Of a stretch of 42,273 bases of DNA, positions 26,988-36,457 are shown in pieces; within the stretch, counting starts at the first letter, position 1; each line of letters begins with the position of its first letter. The notes under the pieces are model-generated. The model had not been told where the DNA came from. It saw only the letters and a program-made list of their open reading frames with translations, and ran no database searches. The DNA lies in the NCBI GenBank assembly GCA_024401115.1, contig JAKSLP010000022.1, positions 1 to 42,273 on the forward strand. Direction: 5' to 3'. Source of the DNA: Bacteroidaceae bacterium (GTDB taxonomy: Bacteria; Bacteroidota; Bacteroidia; Bacteroidales; Bacteroidaceae). The translations under genes and the position numbers were made by a program.

Positions 26988-29828
26988 TTATTTACCCAAA
27001 ACGATGTTGATCATCTTGCCAGGAACAACAATGACTTTCTTGACTACAAAGCCATCCATGTACTTGGCACTGTTTTCATTCTCCAAAGCAGCCTTCTCAG
27101 CATCTTCCTTGCTGATATCAGCAGGCAACTGGATAGTGAAACGGGTCTTACCGTTGAAACCTACTGCATAGGTTGCAGAGCTTTCCTTCAGGTATTCCTC
27201 ATTGTATGCTGGCCAAGGAGCATCGCAAACGGTAGTGTTATGATCTAATGCCTCCCACAATTCCTCTGCCATGTGAGGAGCGAATGGAGAAAGCAGAGTG
27301 ACCAGGTTTTCCAGTACCTGTTTGTTGCTGCACTTCAACTGCTGCAACTCATTCACACAGATCATGAATGCACTGATTGAGGTATTGTAACTGAAGTTTT
27401 CAATGTCACCGGTAACCTTCTTAATCAGTTTATGAATGCTCTTCAGTTCCTCTGCGGTTGGTTCACCTTCCTTAGGCAGGAATTCATCGGTACGGCTATA
27501 GAAAAGGTTCCACAATTTCTTCAGGAAGCGGTGGCAACCGTCAATACCGTTGGTATCCCATGGCTTGCTCTGCTCCACTGGGCCCAGGAACATTTCGTAC
27601 AGACGCAGGGTGTCTGCACCAAAGTTCTCCACAATCATATCTGGGTTTACTACGTTGAACATAGACTTAGACATCTTTTCAATAGCCCAACCGCAGATAT
27701 ACTTTCCGTCTTCTAAAATGAATTCAGCATTATTATATTCAGGACGCCAAGCCTTGAATGCCTCTACATCCAGTACATCGTTCTTTACGATATTAACATC
27801 CACATGAATAGGAGTAACATCATAGTCCTTCTTCAGGTTCAGGGATACGAAAGTATTGGTATCCTTGATACGGTATACAAAGTTACTGCGACCCTGAATC
27901 ATACCCTGGTTCACCAGCTTCTGGAATGGCTCTTCCTTGCAGCTTACACCCAGGTCGAACAGGAACTTATTCCAGAAACGGCTGTAGATCAAGTGACCGG
28001 TAGCGTGCTCTGAACCACCTACATACAGGTCTACATTCTGCCAGTACTCGTCAGCCTTCTTGCTCACCAGTTCCTGTTTGTTGTTAGGATCCATATAGTG
28101 CAGGTAATAAGCCGATGAACCGGCAAAACCTGGCATGGTGTACAGTTCGATAGGGAATACGGTCTTATTGTCGATCAGTGCCTTGTCTACAACCTTCTGG
28201 TTAGCTTCATCCCAAGCCCAAATCTTAGCATTGCCCAATGGAGGCTCACCGGTTTCGGTAGGCAGGAAGTTCTCTACTTGTGGCAACTCCAATGGCAGAC
28301 ACTCCTCAGGAATCATGCAAGGAATCTCGTTCTTGTAATAAACAGGGAATGGCTCACCCCAGTAGCGCTGACGGCTGAATATAGCATCACGCAGACGGTA
28401 GTTTACCTTTACACGACCCAACTGATGTTCCTTAACGTATTTCTTGGTAGCAGCAATAGCTTCCTTGATGGTCAAACCGTTCAGGTTGAAATCCACGTAT
28501 GGAGTAGCACCTTCAACAGGTGAGTTGCATACAATACCTTCCTTGGCATCATAGCTTTCCTCGCTAACATCAGCACCCTCAATCAGTGGAACGATAGGCA
28601 AACCGAAATGCTTGGCAAAAGCATAGTCACGGCTATCGTGTGCAGGTACGGCCATGATGGCACCAGTACCGTAACCAGCCAATACATATTCTGCAATCCA
28701 GATAGGATTCTTCTCACCGGTAAATGGGTTGATGGCATATGAACCGGAGAATACACCGGTAACAGTATGATCAATTTGGCGTTCACGTTCGGTACGGCTC
28801 TTTACATAGTTTAGGTATTCCTCTACAGCAGCCTTCTGCTCTGGGGTAGTTACCTTCTGTACCAGTTCACTCTCAGGAGCCAATACCATGAAGGTAACAC
28901 CAAACATGGTATCTGCACGGGTGGTAAAGATAGTGAAGCTCTCGTCGCTGTCAGCAATCTGGAAGTTGATTTCAGTACCCTCTGAACGGCCAATCCAATT
29001 CTTCTGGGTTTCCTTGATGGATTCGCTCCACTGGATAGTATCCAGACCGTCCAACAGACGCTGAGCGTAGGCAGAGACACGCAGACACCATTGGCGCATC
29101 TTCTTCTGCTCTACAGGATAACCGCCGCGGACACTGACACCTTCTACTACCTCATCATTAGCCAGTACGGTACCCAACTTAGGACACCAGTTTACCATGG
29201 TCTCACCCAGGAAGGCAATACGATAGTTCATCAGCACATTGCTCTGCTGCTTCTCATCCATGGCTTTCCATTCCTCGGCAGTAATATGCAGTTCTTCAGA
29301 TTGAGCCACATCCAGACTCTCGGTACCTTTCTCGTTCAGGTGCTCGATCAGTTTCTCGATAGGTTGAGCCTTCTGGCAGGCATTGCAGTAGAAGCTGTTG
29401 AACATCTTCTGGAATGCCCACTGTGTCCAATGATAGTAACCTGGAGCACAGGTACGTACCTCACGGTCCCAGTCAAAGCAGAAACCAATCTTGTCCAACT
29501 GCTCACGGTAACGGTCGATATTCTGGAAAGTAGTCTTTTCAGGATGCTGACCGGTCTGGATAGCATACTGCTCTGCTGGCAATCCGTATGAATCGTAACC
29601 CATTGGGTTCAATACATTGTAACCCTGCTGGCGCTTGAAACGTGCATAGATATCACTGGCAATATAGCCCAGAGGGTGACCTACGTGCAAACCGGCACCT
29701 GATGGGTAAGGGAACATGTTCAGTACATAGAACTTCTTCTTACTTTCATCTTCGTACACTTTGTAAGTCTGCTGTTTCACCCAGCGCTCATGCCATTTCT
29801 TCTCAATTTCTCTGAAATTATATTCCAT
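26988..29828 (-). CDS. leuS: Leucyl-tRNA synthetase
   Basis: This class I synthetase charges tRNA-Leu. The length of 946 residues is normal. The HIGH-type motif is HVGHPLGY (about 48-55) and the KMSKS motif is intact near residues 717-721. The large inserted editing domain contains [12 protein letters not shown] and [16 protein letters not shown] sequences; the GTG...HD.RD pattern is the conserved editing pocket. It heads a leuS-rdgB operon with a -7 box TAAATTTG at 29859-29866. Confidence 0.97.
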   Translation of the reverse strand: MEYNFREIEKKWHERWVKQQTYKVYEDESKKKFYVLNMFPYPSGAGLHVGHPLGYIASDIYARFKRQQGYNVLNPMGYDSYGLPAEQYAIQTGQHPEKTTFQNIDRYREQLDKIGFCFDWDREVRTCAPGYYHWTQWAFQKMFNSFYCNACQKAQPIEKLIEHLNEKGTESLDVAQSEELHITAEEWKAMDEKQQSNVLMNYRIAFLGETMVNWCPKLGTVLANDEVVEGVSVRGGYPVEQKKMRQWCLRVSAYAQRLLDGLDTIQWSESIKETQKNWIGRSEGTEINFQIADSDESFTIFTTRADTMFGVTFMVLAPESELVQKVTTPEQKAAVEEYLNYVKSRTERERQIDHTVTGVFSGSYAINPFTGEKNPIWIAEYVLAGYGTGAIMAVPAHDSRDYAFAKHFGLPIVPLIEGADVSEESYDAKEGIVCNSPVEGATPYVDFNLNGLTIKEAIAATKKYVKEHQLGRVKVNYRLRDAIFSRQRYWGEPFPVYYKNEIPCMIPEECLPLELPQVENFLPTETGEPPLGNAKIWAWDEANQKVVDKALIDNKTVFPIELYTMPGFAGSSAYYLHYMDPNNKQELVSKKADEYWQNVDLYVGGSEHATGHLIYSRFWNKFLFDLGVSCKEEPFQKLVNQGMIQGRSNFVYRIKDTNTFVSLNLKKDYDVTPIHVDVNIVKNDVLDVEAFKAWRPEYNNAEFILEDGKYICGWAIEKMSKSMFNVVNPDMIVENFGADTLRLYEMFLGPVEQSKPWDTNGIDGCHRFLKKLWNLFYSRTDEFLPKEGEPTAEELKSIHKLIKKVTGDIENFSYNTSISAFMICVNELQQLKCSNKQVLENLVTLLSPFAPHMAEELWEALDHNTTVCDAPWPAYNEEYLKESSATYAVGFNGKTRFTIQLPADISKEDAEKAALENENSAKYMDGFVVKKVIVVPGKMINIVLGK

Positions 29829-29858
29829 TGTAGTACTACTATTTTTTCAAAATTTGCG

Positions 29859-29866
29859 CAAATTTA
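29859..29866 (-). promoter_or_regulatory. -7 box of leuS-rdgB
   Basis: TAAATTTG on the minus strand lies 30 bases before the leuS start. The -33 is unclear. Confidence 0.45.
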
Positions 29867-29906
29867 CTACAAATTACTGATTTACCTATTATAATAAGGG
29901 AAATAA

Positions 29907-30449
29907 TTAGGCTAAGGGTGTTAATTCACCAGTGGTGGAATCCATAATGTAACCGCGCACCACTATATCCTTTGGCACTAATGGATGTTTGCTGACCAAA
30001 TCTACAGTTTCCAATACAGCCGATTCGGTATCCTCAAAACCGTGCAGCCAACTGTCCAGATCAATTCCGCAATGCTTCATCAGGCTGATGTGTTCCTCGT
30101 CAATACCACGCTCACGCATCAGATGCAGCATCTCCTGGCTGTCCATACCCTGTACACCGCAACCGGTATGACCGATAATCATAATCTCATTAACGCCCAG
30201 CTCATAGATAGCCACCAGCAGGCTGCGGACAGTACTGTCGAAAGGGTTGGTAATGGTGCCACCGGCATTCTTGATTATCTTCACATCACCGTTCTTGATT
30301 CCTAATGCGGCAGGAAGCAACTGTACCAATCGGGTATCCATGCAGGTAACGATGGCAATTTTCTTGTCAGGATACTTGCTGGTTACAAACTGCTCGTATT
30401 GTTTGTTTTCAACAAATTGCTTGTTGAAGGCTAACATTTCATTAATCAT
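29907..30449 (-). CDS. Beta-class carbonic anhydrase
   Basis: It interconverts CO2 and bicarbonate, supplying bicarbonate for carboxylation reactions that are important in CO2-fixing fumarate fermenters. The zinc ligands and catalytic dyad are visible: Cys36, Asp38 and Arg40 in CMDTR, and His94 and Cys97 in HTGCG. At 180 residues it belongs to the short beta-CA branch. It stands alone, divergent from the GH97 gene, with a -7 box TATTTTTG at 30484-30491. Confidence 0.94.
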   Translation of the reverse strand: MINEMLAFNKQFVENKQYEQFVTSKYPDKKIAIVTCMDTRLVQLLPAALGIKNGDVKIIKNAGGTITNPFDSTVRSLLVAIYELGVNEIMIIGHTGCGVQGMDSQEMLHLMRERGIDEEHISLMKHCGIDLDSWLHGFEDTESAVLETVDLVSKHPLVPKDIVVRGYIMDSTTGELTPLA

Positions 30450-30483
30450 AGTTTATAGCATTTTTTAAATTATTACTTCCTTG

Positions 30484-30491
30484 CAAAAATA
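30484..30491 (-). promoter_or_regulatory. -7 box of the carbonic anhydrase gene
   Basis: TATTTTTG on the minus strand lies 34 bases before the start codon. No good -33 is seen. Confidence 0.4.
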
Positions 30492-30565
30492 CATACTTTT
30501 TTGGCAATACCCAAGTCCGTGAGTAATTATCAAAATAAATATTAGGTTTACATAAATAATTCGAT

Positions 30566-30573
30566 TACTTTTG
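30566..30573 (+). promoter_or_regulatory. -7 box of the GH97 gene
   Basis: TACTTTTG lies 26 bases before the GH97 start. The -33 region has only a weak GGTTT-type match. Confidence 0.5.
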
Positions 30574-30599
30574 TACACAAAACCAAAAATCTATTAATT

Positions 30600-32591
30600 A
30601 TGAGAAGAATTTCTTTGATTGCATTCTTGTGCATGGCATTTGTTTCTATGGCCATGGCTAAGGATTACACTGTTGTTTCTCCTAATGGAAAAGTCACAAC
30701 AACAGTAAGTGTTACTGATCAAGTTCGCTATGCCGTAACCTATAACGGTGTGCAGGTAGTAACCCCATCAGCTGTATCCATGACTTTGCAGGATGGCCGT
30801 GTATTGGGTCAGAATGTAAAGGTAGCCAAGGCTGTTGCCTCTCAGAAAAAGGAGGTATTACATCCGGTGGCTTACCGCAAGGCTGAGATTATAAACGACT
30901 ATAAGGCACTCACCCTGCAGTTTAAGGGCGGTTACAGCATTGAGTTCCGTGCGTATGACAATGGTGTGGCTTACCGCTTTGCATTGGCAATGGGCAAGGG
31001 CGAGGTAGTGGTTCAGAACGAGAATACCGAGTTCAACTTTGCCGGTGATTACCCAAGTATCTATTCCTACTGCAACGGTACCGGTACCATAGAGCAGCAG
31101 TTCTCCAATTCATTTGAGAATACCTATAATCATCGCAACCTGTCCAAGATTGGTAACGACTCGTTGGTTATCCTTCCTGCCATGGTGGCATTGCCACAGA
31201 ACATCAAGGCTGTGATTACCGAGGTGAACCAGTTCTCTTATCCGGGCATGTTCCTGCGTCATTACGGAAAGGAGACAGCCCTGAAGAGCATGTTTGCCCC
31301 TCTGCCAAAGACCATGGAGCAGGGTGGTCATAACAACCTGCAGATGATGGTCAAGGACCGTTACGATTACATTGCTAAGATTAATGGTACCCGTACCTTG
31401 CCTTGGCGTGCTATTGCCCTATCAGAGCAGGATAAGGATATGAGCGATAACGACTTGGTTTACTGCCTGGCCGATGAATGTAAGTTGGACGATACCTCAT
31501 GGATCAAGCCGGGTAAGGTGGCTTGGGACTGGTGGAACGATTGGAACATCGAGGGTGTGGACTTCAAGGCCGGCATCAATAATGCCACCTATAAGTACTA
31601 CATCGACTTTGCTTCCCGTTTCGGTATCGAATATGTCATTTTGGACGAGGGATGGGCAGTCAACCTGCAGGCTGATATGATGCAGGTAATTCCTGAAATC
31701 AACCTGAAGGAGATTGTTGATTATGCCAAGACCAAGAATGTAGGCATCATCCTGTGGGGTGGCTACAAGGCTATGGATAAGGATATGGAGAACCTGTGCC
31801 GCCATTACAGCGAGATGGGTGTCAAGGGATTCAAGGTGGACTTCATGGACCGTGACGACCAGATCATCGTAGATTTCTACAACCGTATGGCCGAGACTGC
31901 TGCACGCTATAAGCTGATGGTGGATTTCCACGGAGCCTTCAAGCCAAGCGGTATGAACCGCACCTATCCGAATGTCATCAATTACGAGGCTGTATTCGGA
32001 TTGGAGCAGATGAAGTGGAACCAGACAGCCGATATGGTGACTCATGATGTTACTCTTCCATTCATCCGTCAGGTGGCCGGTCCTATGGACTACACCCAGG
32101 GTGCCATGCACAATGCCACCCGTTATAATTTCCGTGCCATCAACTCAGAGCCTATGAGCCAGGGTACCCGTTGCCATCAGTTGGCCGAATACATCATCTT
32201 CGAGTCTCCGCTGAACATGCTTTGCGATGCGCCAACCAATTATGAGAAGGAGCCTGTCTATACCCAGTTCCTGGCCAATATCCCTACCACATGGGATGAG
32301 ACCTGTACCCTGATGGGAGAGGTAAGCAAGTATATCGTTACTGCCCGCCGTAAGGGTAATGACTGGTACATCGGTGGTTTGAACAACTGGGATTCACGCA
32401 CCACTACTGTCGACCTGTCGTTCTTAGGTAATCCTGCCGATTATACCTTTGAGGCCTTTGTAGACGGTGCCAATGCCGATCGCCGTGGTACTGATTATAA
32501 GCACATTACCGCTTATCCGGTAAATGGAAAGAACACATCAGTGTTCATGCATCCTGGTGGCGGTTTCCTGATCAAGGCTACTAAGAAATAA
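30600..32591 (+). CDS. Glycoside hydrolase family 97, retaining (alpha-galactosidase-like) type
   Basis: This secreted enzyme of 663 residues has a signal peptide ending near SMAMA-KD and an N-terminal beta-sandwich. A (beta/alpha)8 domain (about 300-560) and a C-terminal beta domain follow. In GH97 the mechanism depends on one position. Here GFKVDFMDRD places an aspartate at 414, which matches the nucleophile of the characterised retaining alpha-galactosidase BT1871 (remembered as Asp415). Glu463 in NYEAVFG fits the acid/base. SusB-type inverting enzymes lack this aspartate. It acts in the periplasm on alpha-linked sugar ends. A hairpin separates it from the GH92 gene. Confidence 0.9.
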   Translation: MRRISLIAFLCMAFVSMAMAKDYTVVSPNGKVTTTVSVTDQVRYAVTYNGVQVVTPSAVSMTLQDGRVLGQNVKVAKAVASQKKEVLHPVAYRKAEIINDYKALTLQFKGGYSIEFRAYDNGVAYRFALAMGKGEVVVQNENTEFNFAGDYPSIYSYCNGTGTIEQQFSNSFENTYNHRNLSKIGNDSLVILPAMVALPQNIKAVITEVNQFSYPGMFLRHYGKETALKSMFAPLPKTMEQGGHNNLQMMVKDRYDYIAKINGTRTLPWRAIALSEQDKDMSDNDLVYCLADECKLDDTSWIKPGKVAWDWWNDWNIEGVDFKAGINNATYKYYIDFASRFGIEYVILDEGWAVNLQADMMQVIPEINLKEIVDYAKTKNVGIILWGGYKAMDKDMENLCRHYSEMGVKGFKVDFMDRDDQIIVDFYNRMAETAARYKLMVDFHGAFKPSGMNRTYPNVINYEAVFGLEQMKWNQTADMVTHDVTLPFIRQVAGPMDYTQGAMHNATRYNFRAINSEPMSQGTRCHQLAEYIIFESPLNMLCDAPTNYEKEPVYTQFLANIPTTWDETCTLMGEVSKYIVTARRKGNDWYIGGLNNWDSRTTTVDLSFLGNPADYTFEAFVDGANADRRGTDYKHITAYPVNGKNTSVFMHPGGGFLIKATKK

Positions 32592-32604
32592 GTAGAAACC
32601 ATAT

Positions 32605-32638
32605 ATAGTACAGCATAACCCCAATTATGCTGTACTAT
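32605..32638 (+). terminator. Hairpin terminator or attenuator between GH97 and GH92
   Basis: A perfect 14-bp stem (32605-32618 with 32625-32638) with loop CCCCAA is followed by TTTATTTAT. It lies 24 bases before the GH92 start, where no separate -7 box is visible, so it may only reduce readthrough. Confidence 0.7.
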
Positions 32639-32661
32639 TTTATTTATACATAAACGACCAA

Positions 32662-34980
32662 ATGAAACACAAATCATTTTTACTTTTGGGCCTTGCGGCC
32701 CTATGCTTCTCTTGTGCTGAAAAGACAGAGACACCCGTAAAGAATTTCACCCAGTTTGTGGAACCCCGCATCGGTACAGCCCATTGCCGTTACTTTCATT
32801 TTGCACCGGGTGCCATGCCTTTCGGTATGGCCAAGCCAGGTCCCAGCACCAACGGCCATTTGGGTAATCATGACGGTTGGGAGGCCACCGGTTACGATTA
32901 CCGCGAGGCTTCTATCGAGGGATTCCCCTGTACCCATGAATTCCAGATTGGCGGTATCGTGCTGATGCCTACTGCAGGCCAACTGAAAACCGTTCCCGGT
33001 GCCGTTGACTCTCAGGGCGAAGGTTACCGCTCTGCTTTCTCACACGATGAGGAGATAGCTGAGGCTGGCTATTACAGCGTATTGCTGAAGGACTACAATA
33101 TACAGGCCGAGGTGACTGCCACCAAGCGTGTGGCTTTCCAGCGATATACCTATCCGAAAAGTACCGAGAGCCGTATTCTGTTTGATATAGGCAACCGTTC
33201 CGGCGAGAGTGGTGCCGTGAAGGATGCTTTTGTTGAGGTGCGCGAGGACGGTACCGTGGAGGGTTATGTCATCACGCTTCCCGAGTATGTGAAAAAGTAT
33301 CAGCCCGGTGCCGAGGTACCTATTTATTTCTCAGCCAGTGTGGATAAGAAGCCCGAGTCAGTGGGTACTTTCCATAACGAGAATGTAGAGGAGGGAGTGA
33401 CTAAGGCCACCGGTGTGGGTGCCGGTGTTTACCTGACTTTCCCTACAAAGCAGGGCGAGCAGGTTACCGCAGCTGTGGGTATCTCCTATACATCGGTGGA
33501 GAATGCCCGACTGAACCGTGAGACCGAGGCTAAGGACATGACTTTTGATCAGGCTCGTACCCAGTGTCAGGCTGCTTGGAACGAGGCCTTGGGCCGCATT
33601 GATGTGAAGAGTGAAAAACCAGAGGATATGACCAAATTCTATACCGGTCTGTATCATGCCATTCTGGGCCGAGGCCTGGCATCGGATGTGAACGGTGCCT
33701 ACCCAAAGCATGACGGCAGTGTGGGCCAGTTGGCCATGAAGGAAGGCAAACCGGTACACAACCTGTACAATACCGATGCGTTCTGGGGTGGTCAGTGGAA
33801 TCTGGGCCAGTTGTGGATTCTGGCTTATCCTGAGTATGCTTCCGATTACATCAGCAGCCACCTGCAGGTCTATAAGGATTCCGGATGGTTGGGCGATGGT
33901 TTGGCCAACAGCCGTTACGTATCGGGTGTAGGTACCAACCAGTTGCCGCTGCTCATTAATGCAGCCTACCAGTGCGGTATTCGCGACTTTGATGTAGAGC
34001 TGGCTTACGAGGCTTGCCGTAAGAATGAGTTGGATGGCGAGAACCGTCCGTTCGGTGCCGGTAAGTCCGATACCAAGGAATTCGTGCAGTACGGTTATGT
34101 GCCTCATATCGAGAATGCCGATGGACCAGCCGAGAAATTCCAGTTTTCAGCCTCGCATACCCTGGAGTATTCATTTACTTCATGGGCCACAGCCCAGTTG
34201 GCCAAGCAGTTGGGCAAGACCGAGGATTACGATAAGCTGATGGATCTGTCACGCGGATGGGAGCGCATCTATGACGAGAAGGAGAACTTCATGCATCCTA
34301 AGGATGCTGACGGTCATTTTGTAGACAATTTCGACCCGATGGAAGTATGGCGCGGTTTCCAGGAAGGTAATGCCTGGCAGTACACCTTCTATGTGCCTCA
34401 CGATGCCAAGCAGTTGGTTTCCAAGGTAGGTCAGGAAGAGTTTGTAGCCCGTTTGGACAGTATCTTCACCCTTTCACAGAAGAAGATCTTCAGCGGTGGT
34501 ACCGAGGTGGGAGCGTTTGCCGGTCTGAAGACCCTATACAATCAGGGCAACCAGCCATGCCTGCACATCTCGTGGCTGTTCAATGAGGCAGGCAGTCCCG
34601 AGAAGACCCAGAAGTGGGTACGTGCCATCTTGAACGAGTTCTACGGTACAGACGGTATTCACGGCTACGGTTACGGTCAGGACGAGGATCAGCGCCAGTT
34701 GGGTGCCTGGTATGTCATTTCCAGTATCGGCCTGTTCGATGTTACCGGTCTGAATGCCATCCATCCATCGTTCTCATTGGGCAATCCGCTGTTCAGCGAG
34801 ATCCGTATCCGTCTCAGCGACAAGTACTATTCCGGTAAGGAATTTGTGATTAAAAACACCCAGGGCAATGATACCACCTTTATCCGTCAGTTTAAACTGA
34901 ACGGTAAGGCACTGCCCGATCATCACATCCCATTTGCCGATGTGGTTAAGGGCGGAACATTGGAATTTGTGGTAGAATAA
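32662..34980 (+). CDS. Glycoside hydrolase family 92 exo-alpha-mannosidase, lipoprotein
   Basis: GH92 enzymes are calcium-dependent inverting exo-alpha-mannosidases that trim mannose from N-glycans or yeast mannan. The 772-residue protein has a lipoprotein signal with Cys18 (LCFSC). The N-terminal GH92 domain includes FVEPRIGTA and FSHDEEIAEAGYYSVLL. In the catalytic domain Glu568 (FQEGNAWQYTFYVPHD) corresponds to the general acid. Asp674 and Asp676 (GQDEDQ) correspond to the general base region; the spacing agrees with the characterised BT3990 (Glu533/Asp642/Asp644, from memory). The linkage specificity cannot be told. No SusC/SusD pair is nearby. Confidence 0.93.
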   Translation: MKHKSFLLLGLAALCFSCAEKTETPVKNFTQFVEPRIGTAHCRYFHFAPGAMPFGMAKPGPSTNGHLGNHDGWEATGYDYREASIEGFPCTHEFQIGGIVLMPTAGQLKTVPGAVDSQGEGYRSAFSHDEEIAEAGYYSVLLKDYNIQAEVTATKRVAFQRYTYPKSTESRILFDIGNRSGESGAVKDAFVEVREDGTVEGYVITLPEYVKKYQPGAEVPIYFSASVDKKPESVGTFHNENVEEGVTKATGVGAGVYLTFPTKQGEQVTAAVGISYTSVENARLNRETEAKDMTFDQARTQCQAAWNEALGRIDVKSEKPEDMTKFYTGLYHAILGRGLASDVNGAYPKHDGSVGQLAMKEGKPVHNLYNTDAFWGGQWNLGQLWILAYPEYASDYISSHLQVYKDSGWLGDGLANSRYVSGVGTNQLPLLINAAYQCGIRDFDVELAYEACRKNELDGENRPFGAGKSDTKEFVQYGYVPHIENADGPAEKFQFSASHTLEYSFTSWATAQLAKQLGKTEDYDKLMDLSRGWERIYDEKENFMHPKDADGHFVDNFDPMEVWRGFQEGNAWQYTFYVPHDAKQLVSKVGQEEFVARLDSIFTLSQKKIFSGGTEVGAFAGLKTLYNQGNQPCLHISWLFNEAGSPEKTQKWVRAILNEFYGTDGIHGYGYGQDEDQRQLGAWYVISSIGLFDVTGLNAIHPSFSLGNPLFSEIRIRLSDKYYSGKEFVIKNTQGNDTTFIRQFKLNGKALPDHHIPFADVVKGGTLEFVVE

Positions 34981-35020
34981 TAAAAATCGTGGGTGTCAGA
35001 ACAGACACCCACGATTTTTA
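34981..35020. terminator. Strong terminator after GH92
   Basis: A perfect 17-bp stem (34981-34997 with 35004-35020; core CGTGGGTGTC) with a 6-base loop has A and T tracts at its base. It works for both strands. Confidence 0.92.
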
Positions 35021-35220
35021 TTATCGGTTGATTTGTTATCATAGGTAAACAGGGAAATCTGTGAGTCGCCCCCTATCTGCACATCCATCTTGCGAGACAG
35101 CACCGTTCTCAGTAGGTTCAGTGCCACTGCTGGCAGAGCATACAGGTGACTGAAGTTGTCAGGAATGACCCATACAAACATGTTACCCTTAGAGTAAACA
35201 CTATCTGCTGGAAAAAGCAA
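34996..35220 (-). pseudogene. C-terminal remnant of an unidentified gene
   Basis: An open minus-strand stretch encodes 74 residues that look protein-like in the middle (KGNMFVWVIPDNFSHLYALP, then a Leu/Arg helix and GDSQISLFTYDN). It has no promoter, no sensible N-terminus, and a tail running into the GH92 terminator. The composition suggests the end of a larger secreted or sugar-active protein whose front part was lost. I do not recognise the family with confidence. Confidence 0.35.
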
Positions 35221-35299
35221 GCATAAATAGGGAAAATCCCCTCAAACAATAGGGAATTTCCCTTGCATGGGGGAAATACCCCCATTATCTTTGCAACAT
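35221..35299 (+). promoter_or_regulatory. Promoter embedded in three G/C palindromes
   Basis: CTTG (35262-35265), 20 bases, then TATCTTTG (35286-35293) form a promoter. Three palindromes lie across it: GGGA/TCCC at 35230-35240, AGGGAATTTCCCT at 35251-35263, and ATGGGGG/CCCCCAT at 35267-35285. The last fills the whole space between the -33 and -7 boxes, so a bound protein would block RNA polymerase. It is likely an operator region for the downstream transcript. Confidence 0.6.
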
Positions 35300-35450
35300 G
35301 AAAAAAAGGAAATAAAAACTCACGAACATCATATATTGGTTATTTATTAGTTATTGTTAGGTAAAAGGTAAAAAGAAGGTTTTCATGTACGTTATTTAAA
35401 AAGATTCAGAGCTCCGCTAATCGTGATGACTAGCGGAGCTCTATATTTTT
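35300..35450 (+). ncRNA. Candidate small RNA or attenuated leader upstream of the DUF6249-sigma operon
   Basis: A transcript from the promoter at 35286 would run about 150 bases to a strong terminator (35408-35442, then ATATTTTTT). No gene of size lies in it; a 5-codon ATG frame (MKKRK) begins at 35298. It may be a free small RNA, or a leader whose terminator controls entry into the gene at 35549, which has no obvious promoter of its own. Confidence 0.4.
35408..35442 (+). terminator. Intrinsic terminator hairpin
   Basis: A perfect 12-bp stem (AGAGCTCCGCTA with TAGCGGAGCTCT) with an 11-base loop is followed by ATATTTTTT. Confidence 0.85.
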
Positions 35451-35548
35451 TATGCCCTATGATGCAACCTTATGAGTTTTTTTACGTTAATAAGGATGAG
35501 AGGCCCTCAAAGAAAACATGAATAGTTAACATTTTAAATCGTAGGAAT

Positions 35549-35962
35549 ATGTCTGGAGCATTGATTGATTTATTGCTTTTCGCATTAATCATTGTATTTA
35601 TTTTGGGATTCGTATCTATTGTGATGTGGTTTAAGAAGAAAGAAGATGAAAGGCGGACGCAAGTCCTTCTTGCCGCTCTGGAAAAGGGAGTGGCCATTGA
35701 TTCCGCACTTTTTCGTCCAAAAACGGACAATAGACTGGTTGTCAAATACATTCTTCTCACCCTGCTGGTTATAGGGTCTTGTCTGACGATAATAGGCGCT
35801 TTCTTCTTGGCATTAGGAATAGCCTACAGTATTAATAACCAGAAGTTTGACGCTGAAATGTTCGTACCATTTGTATTCCTTGTCTCAGTTGGCGTATCGC
35901 TCTTGCTGGGCTATTTCAAGGCCAAAAAGATGCTTAAGTCGGAATTGGAGGATAAGGAATAA
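35549..35962 (+). CDS. DUF6249 family membrane protein
   Basis: This 137-residue protein has an N-terminal membrane helix (about 6-28), a charged cytoplasmic stretch (KKKEDERRTQVLLAALEKGVAID) and two further helices (about 68-93 and 103-122). The pattern fits DUF6249, a family often found directly before an ECF sigma factor in Bacteroidota. That is the case here, 21 bases upstream of the sigma gene. A role in holding or sensing for the sigma factor is inferred from context only. Confidence 0.7.
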   Translation: MSGALIDLLLFALIIVFILGFVSIVMWFKKKEDERRTQVLLAALEKGVAIDSALFRPKTDNRLVVKYILLTLLVIGSCLTIIGAFFLALGIAYSINNQKFDAEMFVPFVFLVSVGVSLLLGYFKAKKMLKSELEDKE

Positions 35963-35983
35963 CATCGAATTGAACCTGCATTT

Positions 35984-36457
35984 ATGACACGCGAACGTTT
36001 TATTCAACTGATAGAACAGGAACAGGAGGGACTCATGAAGTACCTCCTGGCCATGTGTCATGGAAATTATGCCGATGCGGAGGATCTGGCACAAGAGACG
36101 GCCTTGAAAGCTTACCTTTCCTATCAGGGTTTTGTGGAGCATTTCAAGTTCTCCACCTGGCTGTATCGCATAGCCTACAACAGCTTCATCGATTTCCAAC
36201 GGAAGCATCAGGTCATCACTCAGCCCCTTGGAGAAATAGATATCAGCAATGAGGATAGGGATCAGGAGCGAATCGATAAACTGTATAAGGCCATTGAGGA
36301 TCTTCCGGTGAATGAAAAGACGGCCATGTTGCTTTTCTATTTCGAAGACATGAAAGTGCTCGACATTGCCATGGTCATGCGAAAGCCACCCGGAACCATC
36401 AAATCCTATCTGAACAGAGGTCGTAATCATTTAAAAATAAAACTGGAACATGAATAA
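35984..36457 (+). CDS. ECF-type RNA polymerase sigma factor
   Basis: The 157-residue sigma-70 family protein has region 2 (LMKYLLAMCHGNYADAEDLAQE, then FKFSTWLYRIAYNSFIDFQRK) and region 4 (LPVNEKTAMLLFYFEDMKVLDIAMVMRKPPGTIKSYLNRGR). No extra domains are present. It would redirect RNA polymerase to a small regulon. Its stop overlaps the start of the next gene by 8 bases, so the two are coupled. The flanking membrane proteins probably control its release (inference). Confidence 0.92.
   Translation: MTRERFIQLIEQEQEGLMKYLLAMCHGNYADAEDLAQETALKAYLSYQGFVEHFKFSTWLYRIAYNSFIDFQRKHQVITQPLGEIDISNEDRDQERIDKLYKAIEDLPVNEKTAMLLFYFEDMKVLDIAMVMRKPPGTIKSYLNRGRNHLKIKLEHE

Noticed and set aside
28583..28786. Frames opposite or shifted within leuS and other large genes (for example 4596-5219 and 1053-1397)
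   Set aside because: They are shadows of well-supported genes and show no independent features.
35251..35263. Exact NF-kappaB-like sequence GGGAATTTCCC
   Set aside because: The resemblance to a eukaryotic site has no meaning in bacterial DNA; it is kept only as one of three palindromes.
35298..35315. Five-codon frame MKKRK as a leader peptide
   Set aside because: Too short to judge, no run of a single amino acid linked to regulation, and no competing stem that it could control was found.
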